64,000 nt of DNA from Apis mellifera (GCF_003254395.2 NC_037646.1:2108001-2172000); one strand, 5' to 3'; numbered from the stretch's first letter, positions 10,317 through 23,790 are shown. Notes: generated from the letters alone by a model not told the origin. Numbers and translations are program-made.

Positions 10317-12780
10317 CATTGATTTGGTGGCTCACAGAGTGTTATATAATTTATTTGAAAATCGTCTTGAAATGCCGAAAACAAATTGAAATTAAATTTC
10401 AGTTGATTTTAATTCAATGTTTCGAGATTGTTAATTATAAAACTATCCTATAAATATTGTGATCTGCAAAGAAATTGTTTAATACATTTAATCTTAATGG
10501 CAATTGAAAAATTTGAAATATTATTCAATTCACAAAAATTTATAATAAATTTATAATTATATATTATATATTAAATATTAAAAAATAATATTATAATTTA
10601 TATATTTATAATAAATTTATAATAATTGTACAATTATATAGAGTGAAATCTTAAATTATTTACTATTTATTATTATATGAATAAAAATTGCAGATGTGAA
10701 TGACAATAAAAAATATTTTACATAAATATAAAATATTCACAGTATTTTTTTAATTTTTTATTAAAAAAAAAACTTTAAAGAATATAAAAATATTATAAAT
10801 ATACATATATAAAAAAATACATAAATAAATGTTAATGTTAATTAAAAGAAATTATAAAATATTTTTCCTCTTTCATTTCTTATTTATACTTATCTACTTT
10901 TTACGAAAAGATTGAAGCTTAGAAAAGTTGATAGTTTAAACATTGTATATTTGTCTATAAAATGTATATTTATATAAAAATAACAAAAATATTTTGTAAC
11001 ATATTGAGACACAATATATAGATAGAAGAATATAAAAATCTTATTATATAATATATTCAATAATACCATTGTTTAATATTAAAAAGAAAAATGTGATTGA
11101 AAATAATTAAATTTTTATATTTTCAATTTTTAGAATCATATGGACATATTACAAATTTCATATTCTATACAAAGATATTTAAATATTGGGTATCTTAAAG
11201 GGAAATCTATCTTGATTTTAATGAAAATTTGTGCGTATCCAGAATATAATGGGTTATACATGGAGCAATTTTTTCGGTGGAAAATCTTATTGTGTAAAAT
11301 TCAAAATTTCTTTCATATCTTGAATACAATTTTCTCTGAGAATATTTCTTATAACTCAAAATAAATAAAATATTAAAATCTGAACACTTTTACATATTTT
11401 AATAAATTTTCATATTTTATACTATTATATTTAAAATAATATAAAATTATATTTAAAATAAAGTGATAAGTAATACTAATAAAAAAAAAGAAACTTTTAT
11501 AATTTGCTTTTCAATAAAATTGTTGAAATTTCATATATTTTTATATATTAATATTAATTAATGCAAGAATTAAATAAATCCAATATGATTTTCAAGAAGA
11601 AAAAATGTTCAGAATTTCATTCAGTTTTTTTTCAATTCCCCACAATTTAAAAATCTGGACTTACTCAATTTTTGCATAAAAATTTTCATTATAACAATAT
11701 CTTCAGAATTTAAGTCTAACATGTATATTTTTCTTATTATTAAAAGTTTTATTTATACAATATTTCTATACGAAATTTTGTAAACTAATGTAATTAATAT
11801 TAAAATTATAAAAATATTCAGAGTTTTAGGAATTTTTATTGAATGTATAATTTCATTTTGTATATGATAGTTTCAATTTGAATGTTTTTAGATTTTTATT
11901 TTTTTAGTAGTTATGAACATTCATCAATTTTTGCATTCTGAACTTTTCAATTTTCCCCTATATTAAAACTATTAAAAAATATCTAAATGTGCGTTTACTT
12001 TTAATTAAAAATTTCATCAGTATTTATCAAACATCAGTATTATCAAAAAAAAAAATTTATGAATTTTTTGTCACTACATTTTTTTTTGTATTTTATTTTA
12101 TGTTCATTTTATCTTATATACCATTTTTTGCTTGTTAGATTTACAAATATAAAATATTTGTTGTTATCCGTTAAAAGTATTAGTCCAATATGCTTGTTAT
12201 TTACAATTTTCCTGGTGAAAATAAATCTTTCTCTTCGATTTATTTCATTTTATGTTTGATTCCAGTTTTACGTAAAAATAATCGAATAAATATTTGAATT
12301 ATTTTTAATAACTTTTTTGCGCAATAACTAATTTGAAATTTTTTATTATTTTTTTAATAACTATTAATATTAACAAATGTGAAATATATATATTCAAAAA
12401 TAAACTCAATAATAATAAATTAATTAACAATATTCCGATTTTATATTTTTTCCTTTTTTTTTCTTTTTTTTATTCTGTTGTTTTCAATAGTATTTTTATT
12501 TAAATTTCATAGAATATTGATTTTTCTTTTATAAAAGAATTTAAGTTAATGTACAAATATTATTCTTAATTCTATATCAAATATTTTTAATTTAATCCTT
12601 TATTGTAACAAAATTTTGTTTTAAATTAATTAATAATATTCATGGTTTTAATTTTTCAAATATTAAATGAAAACGAAAAATTAAGCATTCAAATATCTTT
12701 GTGAGAAACTCAATATTATTGAATCATATATAATTATTATTATTTTATTCAAATTTTAATTTTTGTATGTAAAACTAATG
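9306..12780. other. A+T-rich stretch, no gene seen
   Basis: Very A+T-rich, many homopolymers, two (TA)n blocks near 10251-10310. The 74-codon + frame at 11140-11364 lies in slightly more complex sequence but has no recognisable motif. Confidence 0.7.
10251..10310. repeat. (TA)n microsatellite, two blocks
   Basis: TA runs at 10251-10264 and 10271-10310 separated by CATCTT. Confidence 0.95.
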
Positions 12781-12782
12781 TA

Positions 12783-13247
12783 CAATAGAATTTCTATTAT
12801 CCAAACTAATAGAAAGACATTTTGAATTATTTTCTATTTTATAATAAAATTAGGATAATAGTATAAAAAACTTTCATTAAAAAAATTAAAGATTCTATAT
12901 TTTTTTAATTGTTAAATTAAACAAATATTAACAAAGTAACATACTCTTTGCAAATAATATTCAATTTCATTCTTTAATTTTTTTTTTAATGCCAATGATT
13001 CTAAATTTCGCGATATTATATATTTTTACCAAATGTATAGCACTTTTATTCCTTTCTAATCTCTTTAGTATTTTATTTCAATGATCAAATATTAAAATTT
13101 CATGTTATGTTATACATCTATGTGAACAATATTCAACGTTAATTTTAAATTAAATTCCATTTCCAATAAGGAAAGACATTTATTTATATCGTTGCAACAT
13201 ATAATGAACAATTTGGATAATAGAATATTCGAATAATAAAGTTACTG
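12783..13247 (+). mobile_element. Non-autonomous TA-target DNA element, copy 1
   Basis: The element is bounded by TA (12781-12782 and 13248-13249). The left end reads CAATAGAATTTCTATTATCC; the right end in reverse complement reads CAGTAACTTTATTATTCG and continues ATATTCTATTATCC. CAGT-type ends with TATTATCC subterminal words and TA duplication are typical of pogo/Tigger-like members of the Tc1/mariner superfamily. The 465-bp interior is A+T-rich and encodes no transposase. Interior blocks (GGATAATAGTATAAAAAACT near 12853; GATATTATATATTTTTAC near 13012) recur in the 48111-48667 copy, which confirms a family. Confidence 0.6.
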
Positions 13248-13319
13248 TATTATGTTTTTTATAACATTTTATAAAAATTCGTAACTTAAGATCTTCGATA
13301 AATAACAGATTTAAATTTT

Positions 13320-13460
13320 ATAGGGCCTGATATAGTGTAGCGTGATACGTGACTGGTTACTTGATGATTCTTTTAAGTGGTCGCGCATCACTTTTGCAAT
13401 TTTAAGTAACTCCACTTATCTTCAATTATCAATATTGAAATGCACAGCACGGAAACTTTT
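13320..13460. promoter_or_regulatory. Small complex island with NK-2-type words
   Basis: Contains GGTTACTT and, about 50 bp later, AAGTAACT in inverted orientation. TTAAGTGG near 13374 matches NK-2 class (tinman/vnd-like) cores, and a nearby CCACTTAT is a second one on the other strand. Function is inferred. Confidence 0.25.
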
Positions 13461-15091
13461 ATGTTATAGGAAATAATTGGAGATTGATTTATATAACGAT
13501 TAAGAAGGAATTTATAAATTGGATGCATTTACTTTTTTATGTAACAATGGATGGATATTACAAAATGTCTTATTAATATCTAATTATTACAATCGAATTT
13601 AAAGTGCAGTTTAAAAGTTTTTTAATCTCGAAAACCTCACTTAATCTTTAAGAAGATGATTATGAATTCTACTTATATGAATTTTTATTGCATCATAAAA
13701 TAAAATAATATAATAAAGTGGTATATTAAGTATACTTTTAGAATGTATGCTAATTTTATGAAAAGATGATTACAAATTCTACATAAATTTAATGCAATCT
13801 TATATAAATCAAAAGGTCATATTTCACAATATAAAATAACAATATAAAACATTAGTTTATATTAACAGAAACAGTATGAACCAAAATTAGTATTAAAAGC
13901 ATATATATGTATCTTATATTTGTTTGTATGTATAATAATAAAAATGTATGAAATTGGAAAAAAAAATATTTAAATAAAAAATATTTAATATAATATAAGA
14001 CAACAATAATTATATTGATATGTATTGAAATTAAATTTTGAAAGATAACAGCTAAAAGCCACATAATTAAATCAGAAGCATTACAATCCATTATAGGATT
14101 GTAGTCAATGCACAATGATGGAATATGTAAAAATTTTAAAATTAAATCCATTACAGATGAATGTTATCTGGTTTTTCTTGAAATAAATTATAATATAAGC
14201 CTTAATTTTTAAGGTAGATAAAAAAAAAATTTAATGAATGTGGATAGAGAAACATTAATATTTTCGAAGTTGTAAACAATTTTTTTATGGTTTATTCGCT
14301 TCAGAAATTGAAATCATGTCTTACATAAGATACGAATTATGAAAATAGAAGGATCTTTTGCTACTAGAAAAAATAATTCATACTTTTTACATAGAATAGT
14401 AATTCTCAAAACGAATAAATTACACACTTTTAATTATATACTAAAATTATTTATAAAAATTTAAAAATAATATTTTTTTTAAATTCGTATTTTTTCTATA
14501 TTTATTAATCAAAATTTTTATTTATGAACCTTTTTTTATTATCTTGTATTCAAACGAATGAATCTCAATTTTAAAATTAGTCACAGATTTTTGTGGCATA
14601 TCACATCATAATTTTTAGATACGAATGACTTTTTCCACATGATTATATCTATCTTCATTGCTTTCAATTTGAGAAACAAGAAAAGAAATACGATAGCGCG
14701 GTAAAAAATCGTTCCTATGCATCAAACGAAAATTTATATTTACTTAAAACTAAACTAAAATATATTAGACATTATACATTTTGAAACTTATTGTAATTTA
14801 TTATCTATTTTAAAAAGGAGAAATATATATTTAAGAATATTGTTAAACAAAAAAAAAAAATTTCATATCAAATATTAATAAATACATTTCTCAATTTACT
14901 TTTAATAACTTTTAAATTTCCGTGACATTTGATATTATCGGAAAATTAGAAAATATCTCTCGAATATAAAAAGATTCAGAGAAACATATTATTCATAATT
15001 ATAAAAACGAATATTAAACTTTTTTATATTTACCACAATTTTAATCAAATTTTACAACGCATTGATTATCATGTTGCATGATCTTAAAAAA

Positions 15092-15142
<51 letters not shown>

Positions 15143-15214
15143 AAATATATAATAAAATATTTGTCAATCTTATAATTATAATTGTAAATTCAGTCTTATA
15201 ATTATAAAACACGA
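13461..15214. other. A+T-rich stretch, no gene seen
   Basis: No complex island except a brief patch near 14570-14720. The 99-codon - strand frame at 13852-14151 is hydrophobic because of A+T-rich codons; I treat it as chance. A (TA)n array sits at 15097-15138. Confidence 0.7.
15097..15138. repeat. (AT)n microsatellite, 21 units
   Basis: Uninterrupted AT dinucleotides at the edge of the next island. Confidence 0.95.
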
Positions 15215-15800
15215 TGCGTGATAAAAATAGGGCGCTCTTATATGACTCTTTAAATACAGATTTCACATCGCGATCTTGATTTCACCTTATTTGATTTTCG
15301 TTCAAGCACGAGCTTCGATTTCGTTTTTCGAATTTCGAGTTTCACTTTTCGTTGAACGTGCAATGGGCGCGATTAGTAAGTGCAGTAACCAGCTGGCAGC
15401 CAGACACTTTATCGGGCAGGTGGAAGACTGTTTCGGGGGCCGCACGTGCGTAAATGGTTAGGACAAGCCGCATCTCATCGTGGACCTGGAAAACACCTGA
15501 GCCGTGAGCTTGGTGTCCGAAGACATTAGTCACGGTTAAAAGGAATGCCAGGAACCCTTACGACCGAGTAATCTGTGATCTTCCTTTGTCTCGAAATGCT
15601 CTTTGTTCTTAGTAAACTGATATAATCAATATTGTTGACCGGTGATGATAGATCCTCGTCATTGGTGCATGTAAGATCTTTTCTATTGGGCCTCCATCCT
15701 TGAAATCATTCTCACGATCTTGTCGTTTGATGATTCCTCGCGATAATTATGAAATATGTCGCTTTTAATTGTTGTTATGAGGCCAATAATCAATACTGAT
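15215..15800. promoter_or_regulatory. GC-richer island with CGCACGTGCG palindrome
   Basis: Complex CpG-rich sequence. The 10-bp palindrome CGCACGTGCG (15441-15450) contains a CACGTG E-box. Open frames of about 60 codons overlap on opposite strands (+ 15276-15461, - 15342-15533) without a familiar motif. GATTAGTAAGTGC near 15371 contains a donor-like GTAAGTG but no exon can be closed around it. Confidence 0.4.
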
Positions 15801-17095
15801 CGTTACTGTGGCTCAACAGATTTCGAATTTTTATTCAAATATTTAACTAGTATATAGAAAATATGTTATATTATATAGATTATATGCATAAAATGATAAA
15901 AAATAATGATTTTCAATTAGTGATGTAATATGTGAAAATATTATTAAATATTATCTAAAAATTAATTTTCAATAATGTAATATAAAGTTGATTGAAGAAG
16001 AGTCCAAAACAAATATAAAAGTTGTCACATTATTGGTTCGTCCTTGTCTTGACAAAGATTTCAATATTTAAATTAATAATTTTAATTATTTCCTAATTAT
16101 ATATTAATAATTATTAAATATTGAATATTTATATTATATAAATTTATATTATATAATTTTATATAAATTTTGAAAATTTTAAACAGTTAACATAGCTTAT
16201 ATTTTACATATTATTGTGATTTTAATAGAATAATGAATACTGAAAATAAAATCGATCAAATTATAAAAAAAGGAAATGAATTTATTTTTTTGAAAATAAA
16301 AAGAATTAATTTTTTAATAAAAATAAATATTAAATATTTAATTAAAAAATTATTAAATATTTAATTTAAATATTTTATGTTTATTATTCCAAAAGTTTTT
16401 AATATTTTTTTTTAATTTTCATCAAATCTTGCGTAACGCACATCTATGTAATCCATTTCTAAAAGTAAAATGTTTTTATATTTTATACTATCAAAAATAA
16501 ATTTTTTATAATTGTTAAAAAAATATTACAGATTATTTCATTACTTCATCGGAGTTGAAAAGAATCGTATCTCGAAAAAATTTGAAAAACACTGAAAGAT
16601 TGAATATTAAAAAAACACATAGGACTATTAAATTGATTTCTTATAATTAAAAGTTCTATTTCAAAATTAATGATGCTATGCTTTATAAAAAATTAAATAA
16701 CTAATTTAAATGGATTTTTATATATAATTAATTTTATTAGATTTATATAATTATTATTTAACCATAAATATTCGAATAATGTAAATATCTTTTGACTTTC
16801 GTCTATTCTATTAATAAGCATATGATGATAAAACAATTGGATCAATGGCTGACAATGAGTAATATTTATTTGTATATCTCTCATACAGACGTAAAATTTA
16901 TATATCAAAACTTTTTTCAAATCTTATATTCTTGATTTTTTAAACTTCGTTTATTTGTTTCTGTTTTATTAAAAAATTGACCTATTTTTTTTTCTTTTTT
17001 TTTTCTTTTTCTTTTTTCTTTTTCCATTACGAAAAAAGCTTGTGCATTAAACATAACGCATTAGAACGTTTCTTCATAATGAAACGATTGTTTTT
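15801..17095. other. A+T-rich stretch ending in T-rich tract
   Basis: No gene seen. Pyrimidine tracts of T with scattered C lie at 16986-17023. Confidence 0.75.
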
Positions 17096-17500
17096 TTTTT
17101 TTTTTCTTTTTTTTTTTCCTCCACGAACCAGTTTTTTAACCCGAAAGGTACAAAGTACGGAACGTAGGAACTTGTGTGTTAGTCGCACCAGTCGAATCAG
17201 TATTCAGACAGGTGGGAGCAATTCTTTTGAAAATGCAATGCCTAATGAAGCATTTGCATCCTGCCGTGCTCTTTTCGCTGACCCGCTTCTTTTACTCGAA
17301 ACTTCACGAACGATTCTCTTGTGTTTCTGGCTGCGTGTGTTTAAAAACCGACGTTTTACCTCGGCGTCAATTACGTTTATATTTCGTAAAGCTGGTCGAC
17401 GAAACGTGTTACTGTTTTCAACCGTCATTAGTGTCGAATCTTAAAAAGAAAGTTGGTAAAATAACATGCGTTAAGCAAAAACTAATGATCGTATAACTAA
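17090..17500. promoter_or_regulatory. GC-richer island preceded by poly-T tracts
   Basis: T-rich tracts (16986-17023, 17092-17118) lead into about 370 bp of complex sequence. A 155-codon + frame spans 16977-17444, but its first third is poly-T-encoded phenylalanine and the rest overlaps open frames on both strands, so no protein is called. Confidence 0.35.
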
Positions 17501-18945
17501 CATAACACTATATACGTGTTAATATTTGCCTTGGAAATAATATACAATAAATGAAAAGTGGAGGAAAAGAAACGAGAAAATGAAAATGGTGGATAGCAAG
17601 AATCTGAAAATGAAGTAAAATAAGCTTCATTTTGATTATTGGCACAGCGTTTATTGCCTCAAGAAATATAAATAATTGTGATTTGAATTACTGCAAATTT
17701 AGATTTGAAGTTCGTTCTAATCCCCATATATATAATTAAGTTAACTTAATTAAATCACAAATATAATAGATATAATATATAATATAATACTACATTAAAT
17801 ATAATAAATTTTATCAATTTTGACTAAAAAATTTAATTTTGTGATATAAAATTTCATATTAAAATCTATATCTCGTTTCATAAAATAGTAATGTAAAAAT
17901 TATGAACAATTTTTAATATAAAATTCATGATACTCTTAACTTTATCTACATTAATCCAGATAATAAAGCGCGAGAGCATATTTTAAAGTATCTTGTGTAA
18001 AAGCAAGTAATATAGATATATATACACGATATGTTTCACATATGAAACGTTTCATTACTCTTGAAAAACGTTGAATTTTATGGCAGTTAACCGTCGTTTT
18101 CAATTAAACCAAGTAATCTCGTTTGGTTTGTATGCAAAATAATTAATCGGTGTCTCGACTATCGTGACTTACATTATCGTCACGTAAGCGACATTAATGA
18201 GAGAGTTCATTGTACTACATTCTCGATCAAAAATTGTAGAATAGTTATTGTTGAAACTACGAAAAAAATAAAAATAAAATATTTAATATCTAGTATCATT
18301 TCTAATCTAATCTAATTCATTCTTTCTTGAAAAATAACTTCCTTTTATAAAAATAAAAATATAATTTCGATTTATCTTTCGTTCTTATATTCTCATAAAA
18401 TTGTATTTTTAATAAGCAAATATAATATTTTATTCTAAGTGTATAACAATATCTAAACAATATCTAAACAATATCCAAAAGATATCACAGATTACAAAAT
18501 ATTTATTATTATATATATCCTTTGGAAGATTGATCAAAATAAAAGTTTATGTGCAAAAATATATTGCCGAAGTTAGAAGCAATTTAATTTCGCATTAAAT
18601 AAAAATGCAATAGAGATAGACTTTCTTATTTTTTCGTTTTATTTAATGCACTAAATTAAATAAATTTCAAAATAAATTTGATTTTCTAAAATCAATCCTC
18701 TTACAAATATATGTACAATATATATATTAACATTGTTGGATGATTACAATGCATCTTTATTTTTTTTCTCTATTATATATAAACAATTGCAAATGAAATT
18801 AAGCATTTCTAAATTACGATTAGAATCACAATTAATAATACACAATTTATATCTTTTAGAATAAAAAAGAAATAAAATGAGAAAAAGTTAAAATATTTCA
18901 TTAAAAAGATTCATAATTTACATTAATTAACTGATATTTTTATTA
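17501..18945. other. A+T-rich stretch with a small island at 18040-18240
   Basis: The 18040-18240 patch is more complex and includes CGTGAC, a 10-nt spacer and GTCACG in inverted orientation near 18162-18183. An 11-bp unit AACAATATCTA is repeated three times at 18445-18477. TCTAA is repeated three times near 18301. Confidence 0.6.
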
Positions 18946-19310
18946 ATAATGTGTCTATGACTTTTGTACTGGAATGTATGTACGAGTTAAATTTATCTGG
19001 TATGCTGGCTCGTATTATTTTTCAACTAGGCGTAGAATTTTTCTGCTTCGTTCTTCTTTACGATCCCTTGATGCAAAGAACGATTGCGTGCCATAAGGAT
19101 AGTTAGAGGGTGAAGTGGTTTTCGCTCACGGAGCCAGAGAATGAGGACGAACGAGAAAAGGGCGAAGATACGTGTACAAGGAGCATACAGACATGCAGAA
19201 GACCTCTCGTGTGGATACCTCGGGGACCAAGTCGGATCATACTAATTAAATCATATCAAATCATCGCCGCGACGTGTGTGGCATGTCTTTCCATTCTTTC
19301 ATCTTTCACT
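18946..19310. promoter_or_regulatory. GC-richer island
   Basis: Complex sequence with purine-rich GAGAATGAGGACGAACGAG-type content near 19137. A 98-codon + frame begins at 19110 and runs out into A+T-rich DNA. No recognisable domain or motif. Confidence 0.35.
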
Positions 19311-20369
19311 GTTTTAATTTCTCATTTTCAAATCTTTTCTTTCGTGTACTTTCATAGAGATTTCTTTAGAAAGTATCTTAAGAAATCAAATGGATCCTTT
19401 TGTTAAAATATTAAATAGTATTATATTAGTATATATATTATATATATATATATGTGTGTGTGTGTATTAGAAAAATATAAAATTAAAATTGCATTATATA
19501 TTATTTATTAATAATAAAAAAACTTGTATTAATATTTTAGATTTAATTTTTGATTGTAAAAGTTTGAAATTTTTTAATCTTTTATATATTTTCAAATATA
19601 TTTTTTAATTTTATAATTTTTATTTTTAGTATGTTATTAATTATAATATTTTGTTTATTCTTATATTATAAATTTATTGGTATTTTGGAATTAATATAAG
19701 AATATACAATTAAGAATACGTATGTATTTGCAAAATGATTATTTTAAATAATAAATATATTATTTTTTTCAATCCATTTTAAATTTACTTCTTTATTTAG
19801 AATTATTTTTACATAAAAAGAAACACTATTTATTAAAATTAATGAAAATAATTTCTAAATTGTTTATAGTATAATGTATGATCAATTTTTATTCATGATT
19901 AAAAGTTTTGAGTAGCAAATTGAAGAACTTATTTTGAAGAAATAATTATTTACTTCAATTAAATTACGAATAAATTTATTTCAAAATAAAAATTTTTGCA
20001 AATTAATTTTAAAATATTATTTGAGAAATTAATTATTTCTAAATGATTTATTTATCAAATAGCTGATTAATACATAATAATAGATAAAAAGTAATAAGAT
20101 TTTAAAATCATATAAGAAATATGTATTAAATATAATATCAAATAAGAAATATGTATACAAATATTAAATTAAATAACATTATTTAAAATAAATTAACAAA
20201 GAAAATAAGAAATGAAATAAAAATTTATCTATTTATTATCTTATTTATCTATTATTTCATATATAATTAATTATGAAATCGTCACATCACATAACGAAAT
20301 TCACTTAATTAATAGTATCACTAATTACTTTATTCTTTATTTATCTTCATTTAAAATACATTGGAACCT
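19311..20369. other. A+T-rich stretch with (TA)n(TG)n array
   Basis: No gene seen. A TA run followed by TG repeats lies at 19441-19467. Confidence 0.75.
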
Positions 20370-20591
20370 CATTAGTATCACATCCTCTGCTCAATTCCTC
20401 TTTTCCATCCAACCAAATCTATCTTTACAGAAGCCCATTTAATATTCCAACAGCTGACACTTGGAAAGAGCTCTGTAGAAAAAAAAAAGATCAGAGCAGG
20501 GAAATATACGTCATAACTAAAGTAAATAACGAAGCAAAGCGGAAAAATTAAAATCCTCATTGGTGAATCATGTTTGCGCCATTGCGTATAT

Positions 20592-20659
<68 letters not shown>

Positions 20660-21360
20660 CTCGTGACTTTTTTAATTAAACCATCGCTATAGCCAACTGA
20701 TTAAATAAGTCAAGCAGATGTCCCCCTCCACCTTGGTATCCACCTTCTTCCCCCGTGGGCTCTGCTAGAATCAACTAACCCAAATTAATTACTTTTAATA
20801 ATTCATGAATCGTGTTCAAATGATATATCTCTGTTACCGACCGAGTTCAGTTTCTGTAACTATCGTGCACCGAAACCTATGGAAAAAAACTGAGCATATT
20901 TTTCTCTTGATTGACTATTCATTTTCCGCTCGCCCTTTTTTTCCACACCGTTCTTTCCTGTCCTACTCTCCACCCTATTTCCGCCTTCTGAAGTGCGTGT
21001 TACGCGAAGTTGTCACGAAGCATTAATGGAGCACGAGTCGACTGGATACCGAAAAAATAATCCCTCGAAAATCCCTAGGCGTGGAACGCCGTATACGAAA
21101 ATTGCTCGAGCAAAGCACTGGCCACTGCTCCACGCACACTCTCGTATATCCATTCGATGTACGAGCTCCAATTACGGTCGCAATCGCGCACGCCTCGGAA
21201 AAAATTTTTTTTCTTTTTTCATTTACGTTTCGTCGGTCTTTCTCTCGTCTTGTTCCCCTTTAAAAATTCTTCGCGCGTTACTGACGTGTCGCGTATTGAG
21301 CTGTATTGAGAATTATTTCCTCTTAATATCGCTCTTTGTTTTGTCCTTGTAATTCGTAAT
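20370..21360. promoter_or_regulatory. Large GC-richer island split by a (TA)n array
   Basis: Complex sequence flanks a 57-bp TA array (20601-20657). The 20700-21350 part contains C-rich and CpG-rich segments. Frames of 73 and 119 codons on + (20805-21026, 20993-21352) overlap each other and have no recognised motif. A regulatory element or untranslated exon is possible. Confidence 0.4.
20601..20657. repeat. (TA)n microsatellite, 28 units
   Basis: Uninterrupted TA dinucleotides over 57 bp. Confidence 0.97.
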
Positions 21361-22475
21361 TAGTTAAAGTTATTGTATTATGCGTGTTATATTATGGAAA
21401 ATTGTAAGAATAGCATTGAAAAATTTATTGTTACGAAAATCATAATATCGATCGATATATAAGGTTAAATGTATGTATATTTATTATTATAATATCATGT
21501 AATAAATATATGTATTTAGATAATGATGGAGAATGGTGAAAAGAAAAAATGATTTTTAGAGTAAATGAATAATGATTTATTTCAAATTATAATTATTTCA
21601 AATAATAATTGAAAAATTAATTATTTGAAATAACATATTTTATTTAAATTAAGTTTTTTATTTAGTTAATTAAATTTGAAACTAATATTAATGATTTCTT
21701 AAAATAAATATAATATAATTATAGTAAACATAGTAATATTTGATGCTATATATATTAAAAAATTACTTATTTTCATCACTGTTTTTAGTTATTATTAGTT
21801 ATTATTATTAGTTATTATTATTATTAACATAATTTCTATTTTCTACCAATTTTGATTTAACCTTTCAAGATTAATAGATTATATAATAGATTATTATATA
21901 ATTTTTATGTTTTGAAAAATTTTACAATTTTTTTAATATTAATGACAAGAGATTTATCGAAACATAATATTCCATTAAAAATAGGATTTTTTTTTAATTT
22001 TTTTGCTAGCTTATTTCATGCTAATAAACTTGTTGTAAACTCTATTTTTTTTATAATAACTAAGAAAAATGTAGTATCTGCAAAATAATAATAATTTTTT
22101 TCATAATTTCATTACGTAGATTATATATTTAATAATAATAATAATAAATCTCTTTTAACTAAAATAAAGAATTATTTATAATTTTAAAAATATTAAATTA
22201 ATTGAACTTTTCTTTATTTTTTTTTTTTTTTCATTGAATACCAATAATTATGAATCTGCTTTTACATATACCAATATACATAACATTCTACAAACCAATA
22301 TTTCAATACTTATCTATTTTGCAGGTTATATATATTACATAAAATTTCATTACATATAATTTCAATTTAAAAAATTTAACTTATGTTATTATGTAAATCC
22401 GATTTAAATAAATTTTTCCGATTTTAACTCGATTTTTTCCATCAAAAAACATTTTGTCAGATTCAAGATTTTGTT
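21361..22475. other. A+T-rich stretch, no gene seen
   Basis: Low-complexity ATT/TTA-rich patches, for example AGTTATTATT variants at 21786-21830. Nothing gene-like. Confidence 0.75.
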
Positions 22476-22900
22476 TAGCCTCGTGTTGTATATTTAGGAC
22501 TTATACTGCTCTTTCAACCTATTTTAGGATCTTAGCAGTTCTCAATGCCAAAGCAATTCTTGAGACATTTTTATTTAAAACAAGCACGTAGGGTGCTATA
22601 ACTTGTAGATTTTAATGCCTTGCAATATCCTCGTTCGAATTTCACTTTCATGTTGTTTTTTCTCACTTTGCCAGCATTCTTATTCCGTTCTCGCAACGGT
22701 GATTCGTTAAAAATGGAAAAACATGTATTTCTACCCGGTCCAAAAATACCTAACTGCCTATGCTCGAGTCTGCCGCAATATATCGTTCAACAGATGTATA
22801 CGTGCTTCACGTACATATACGTGTACACTCGTAGGAATATCGAGGAGTCACAATATACTAGGGATTTGATATAGGGTGGTTAAATGATTGACATGGAATC
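22476..22900. promoter_or_regulatory. Island with three RWACGTG (CME-type) sites
   Basis: At 22798-22823 three matches to the bHLH-PAS midline-element consensus RWACGTG lie within 26 bp: ATACGTG at 22798, GTACGTG on the minus strand (CACGTAC at 22808-22814) and ATACGTG at 22817. Single-minded or Trachealess with Tango bind such sites in insects; the role here is inferred. An 84-codon + frame (22620-22874) is unfamiliar. Confidence 0.4.
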
Positions 22901-23495
22901 TGCGATAAAACGTTAAATAAAAAAAAAAAGGAATGTTATTATTGAAAAGTTGATGAAGAGATTAAGATATTTATTTATTTTTTAAAACATTGGAACATAG
23001 TGTTTCTCGATCTTTTTTGAAATATTGTTAGAATATAAACTCCATTATTTAAATATCTTAATATTCGAATATTCTATTAACTGAATATTCTATTATCCGA
23101 ATTATGTGTTTATATTTATTATTATATTTATATTTGTAATAATATAAACAGATATCTTTTCTTATTATAGAATATAAATAAAATTTAATTTAAAATGTTG
23201 CACATATTTGCATATTGAAACATAAACTTGTATAGTATTTAGTATTAATTACTGAAACGAAATAGTAGTAAAAGACAGAAGAATGAAAAATTATTTGTAA
23301 GAATTGAAACTTGACTTAAAAAAAGATGAAATCCCTAACTTTCAATTGGAAATCACTATTCCAATTCTTTAAATTAAATTAAAGAGTATTATTTAAAACA
23401 AAATAAGTAAACAATGGAATAAAAATAAAATCTCAATAATTATTCAAATAAAAACTAAAAGATTTCGATAATCTTACTATAAAGAAAATAGTATA
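22901..23495. other. A+T-rich stretch containing a decayed DNA element
   Basis: No gene seen. It includes the inverted, partial copy of the TA-target element described at 23038-23310. Confidence 0.7.
23038..23310 (-). mobile_element. Non-autonomous TA-target DNA element, partial inverted copy
   Basis: The words CCATTATT, ATTCGAATATTCTATTA, ATATTCTATTATCCGAATTA and then ATAAACAGATATCTTTTCTT and AAATTTAATTTAAAATG run in the order expected for the reverse complement of the right half of the 48111-48667 copy. The distal end is not recognisable, so the copy is truncated or too decayed. Confidence 0.45.
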
Positions 23496-23790
23496 TATTT
23501 AGCTCAGATCACACTTTGAATTTCACTTGCAATTCAAACTTTTTTCGAAATACGTGGATCGAGTTAACTGGCGTTGATTCGAGATTCGCTTAATTGGTCG
23601 CCAAATTACGTCTTGGAACGCTTTCTCGAGGAACTCGCAGCTCGTTTCGGCGTAATCGCTTCTTTCACCCTTCCCTCTTTTCTTTTATCTCTTCTCTCGC
23701 TACCTTCTTCGCGACTTTTCTCCCTGTATCTTCATTGTAACATCCAGCTGGTATGTATCGATGCATGAGAACAAATTGATTCCAAATGTC
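23496..23790. promoter_or_regulatory. Small GC-richer island
   Basis: About 250 bp of complex sequence rich in TCTC and CGC words. A 64-codon + frame (23574-23768) has no recognised motif. Confidence 0.3.

Noticed and set aside
11140..11364. 74-codon + strand frame in A+T-rich DNA
   Set aside because: No motif, no splice or promoter context; codon content follows base composition.
16977..17444. 155-codon + strand frame, the longest in the window
   Set aside because: The first third is poly-T-encoded Phe/Leu and the rest overlaps open frames on both strands; no domain.
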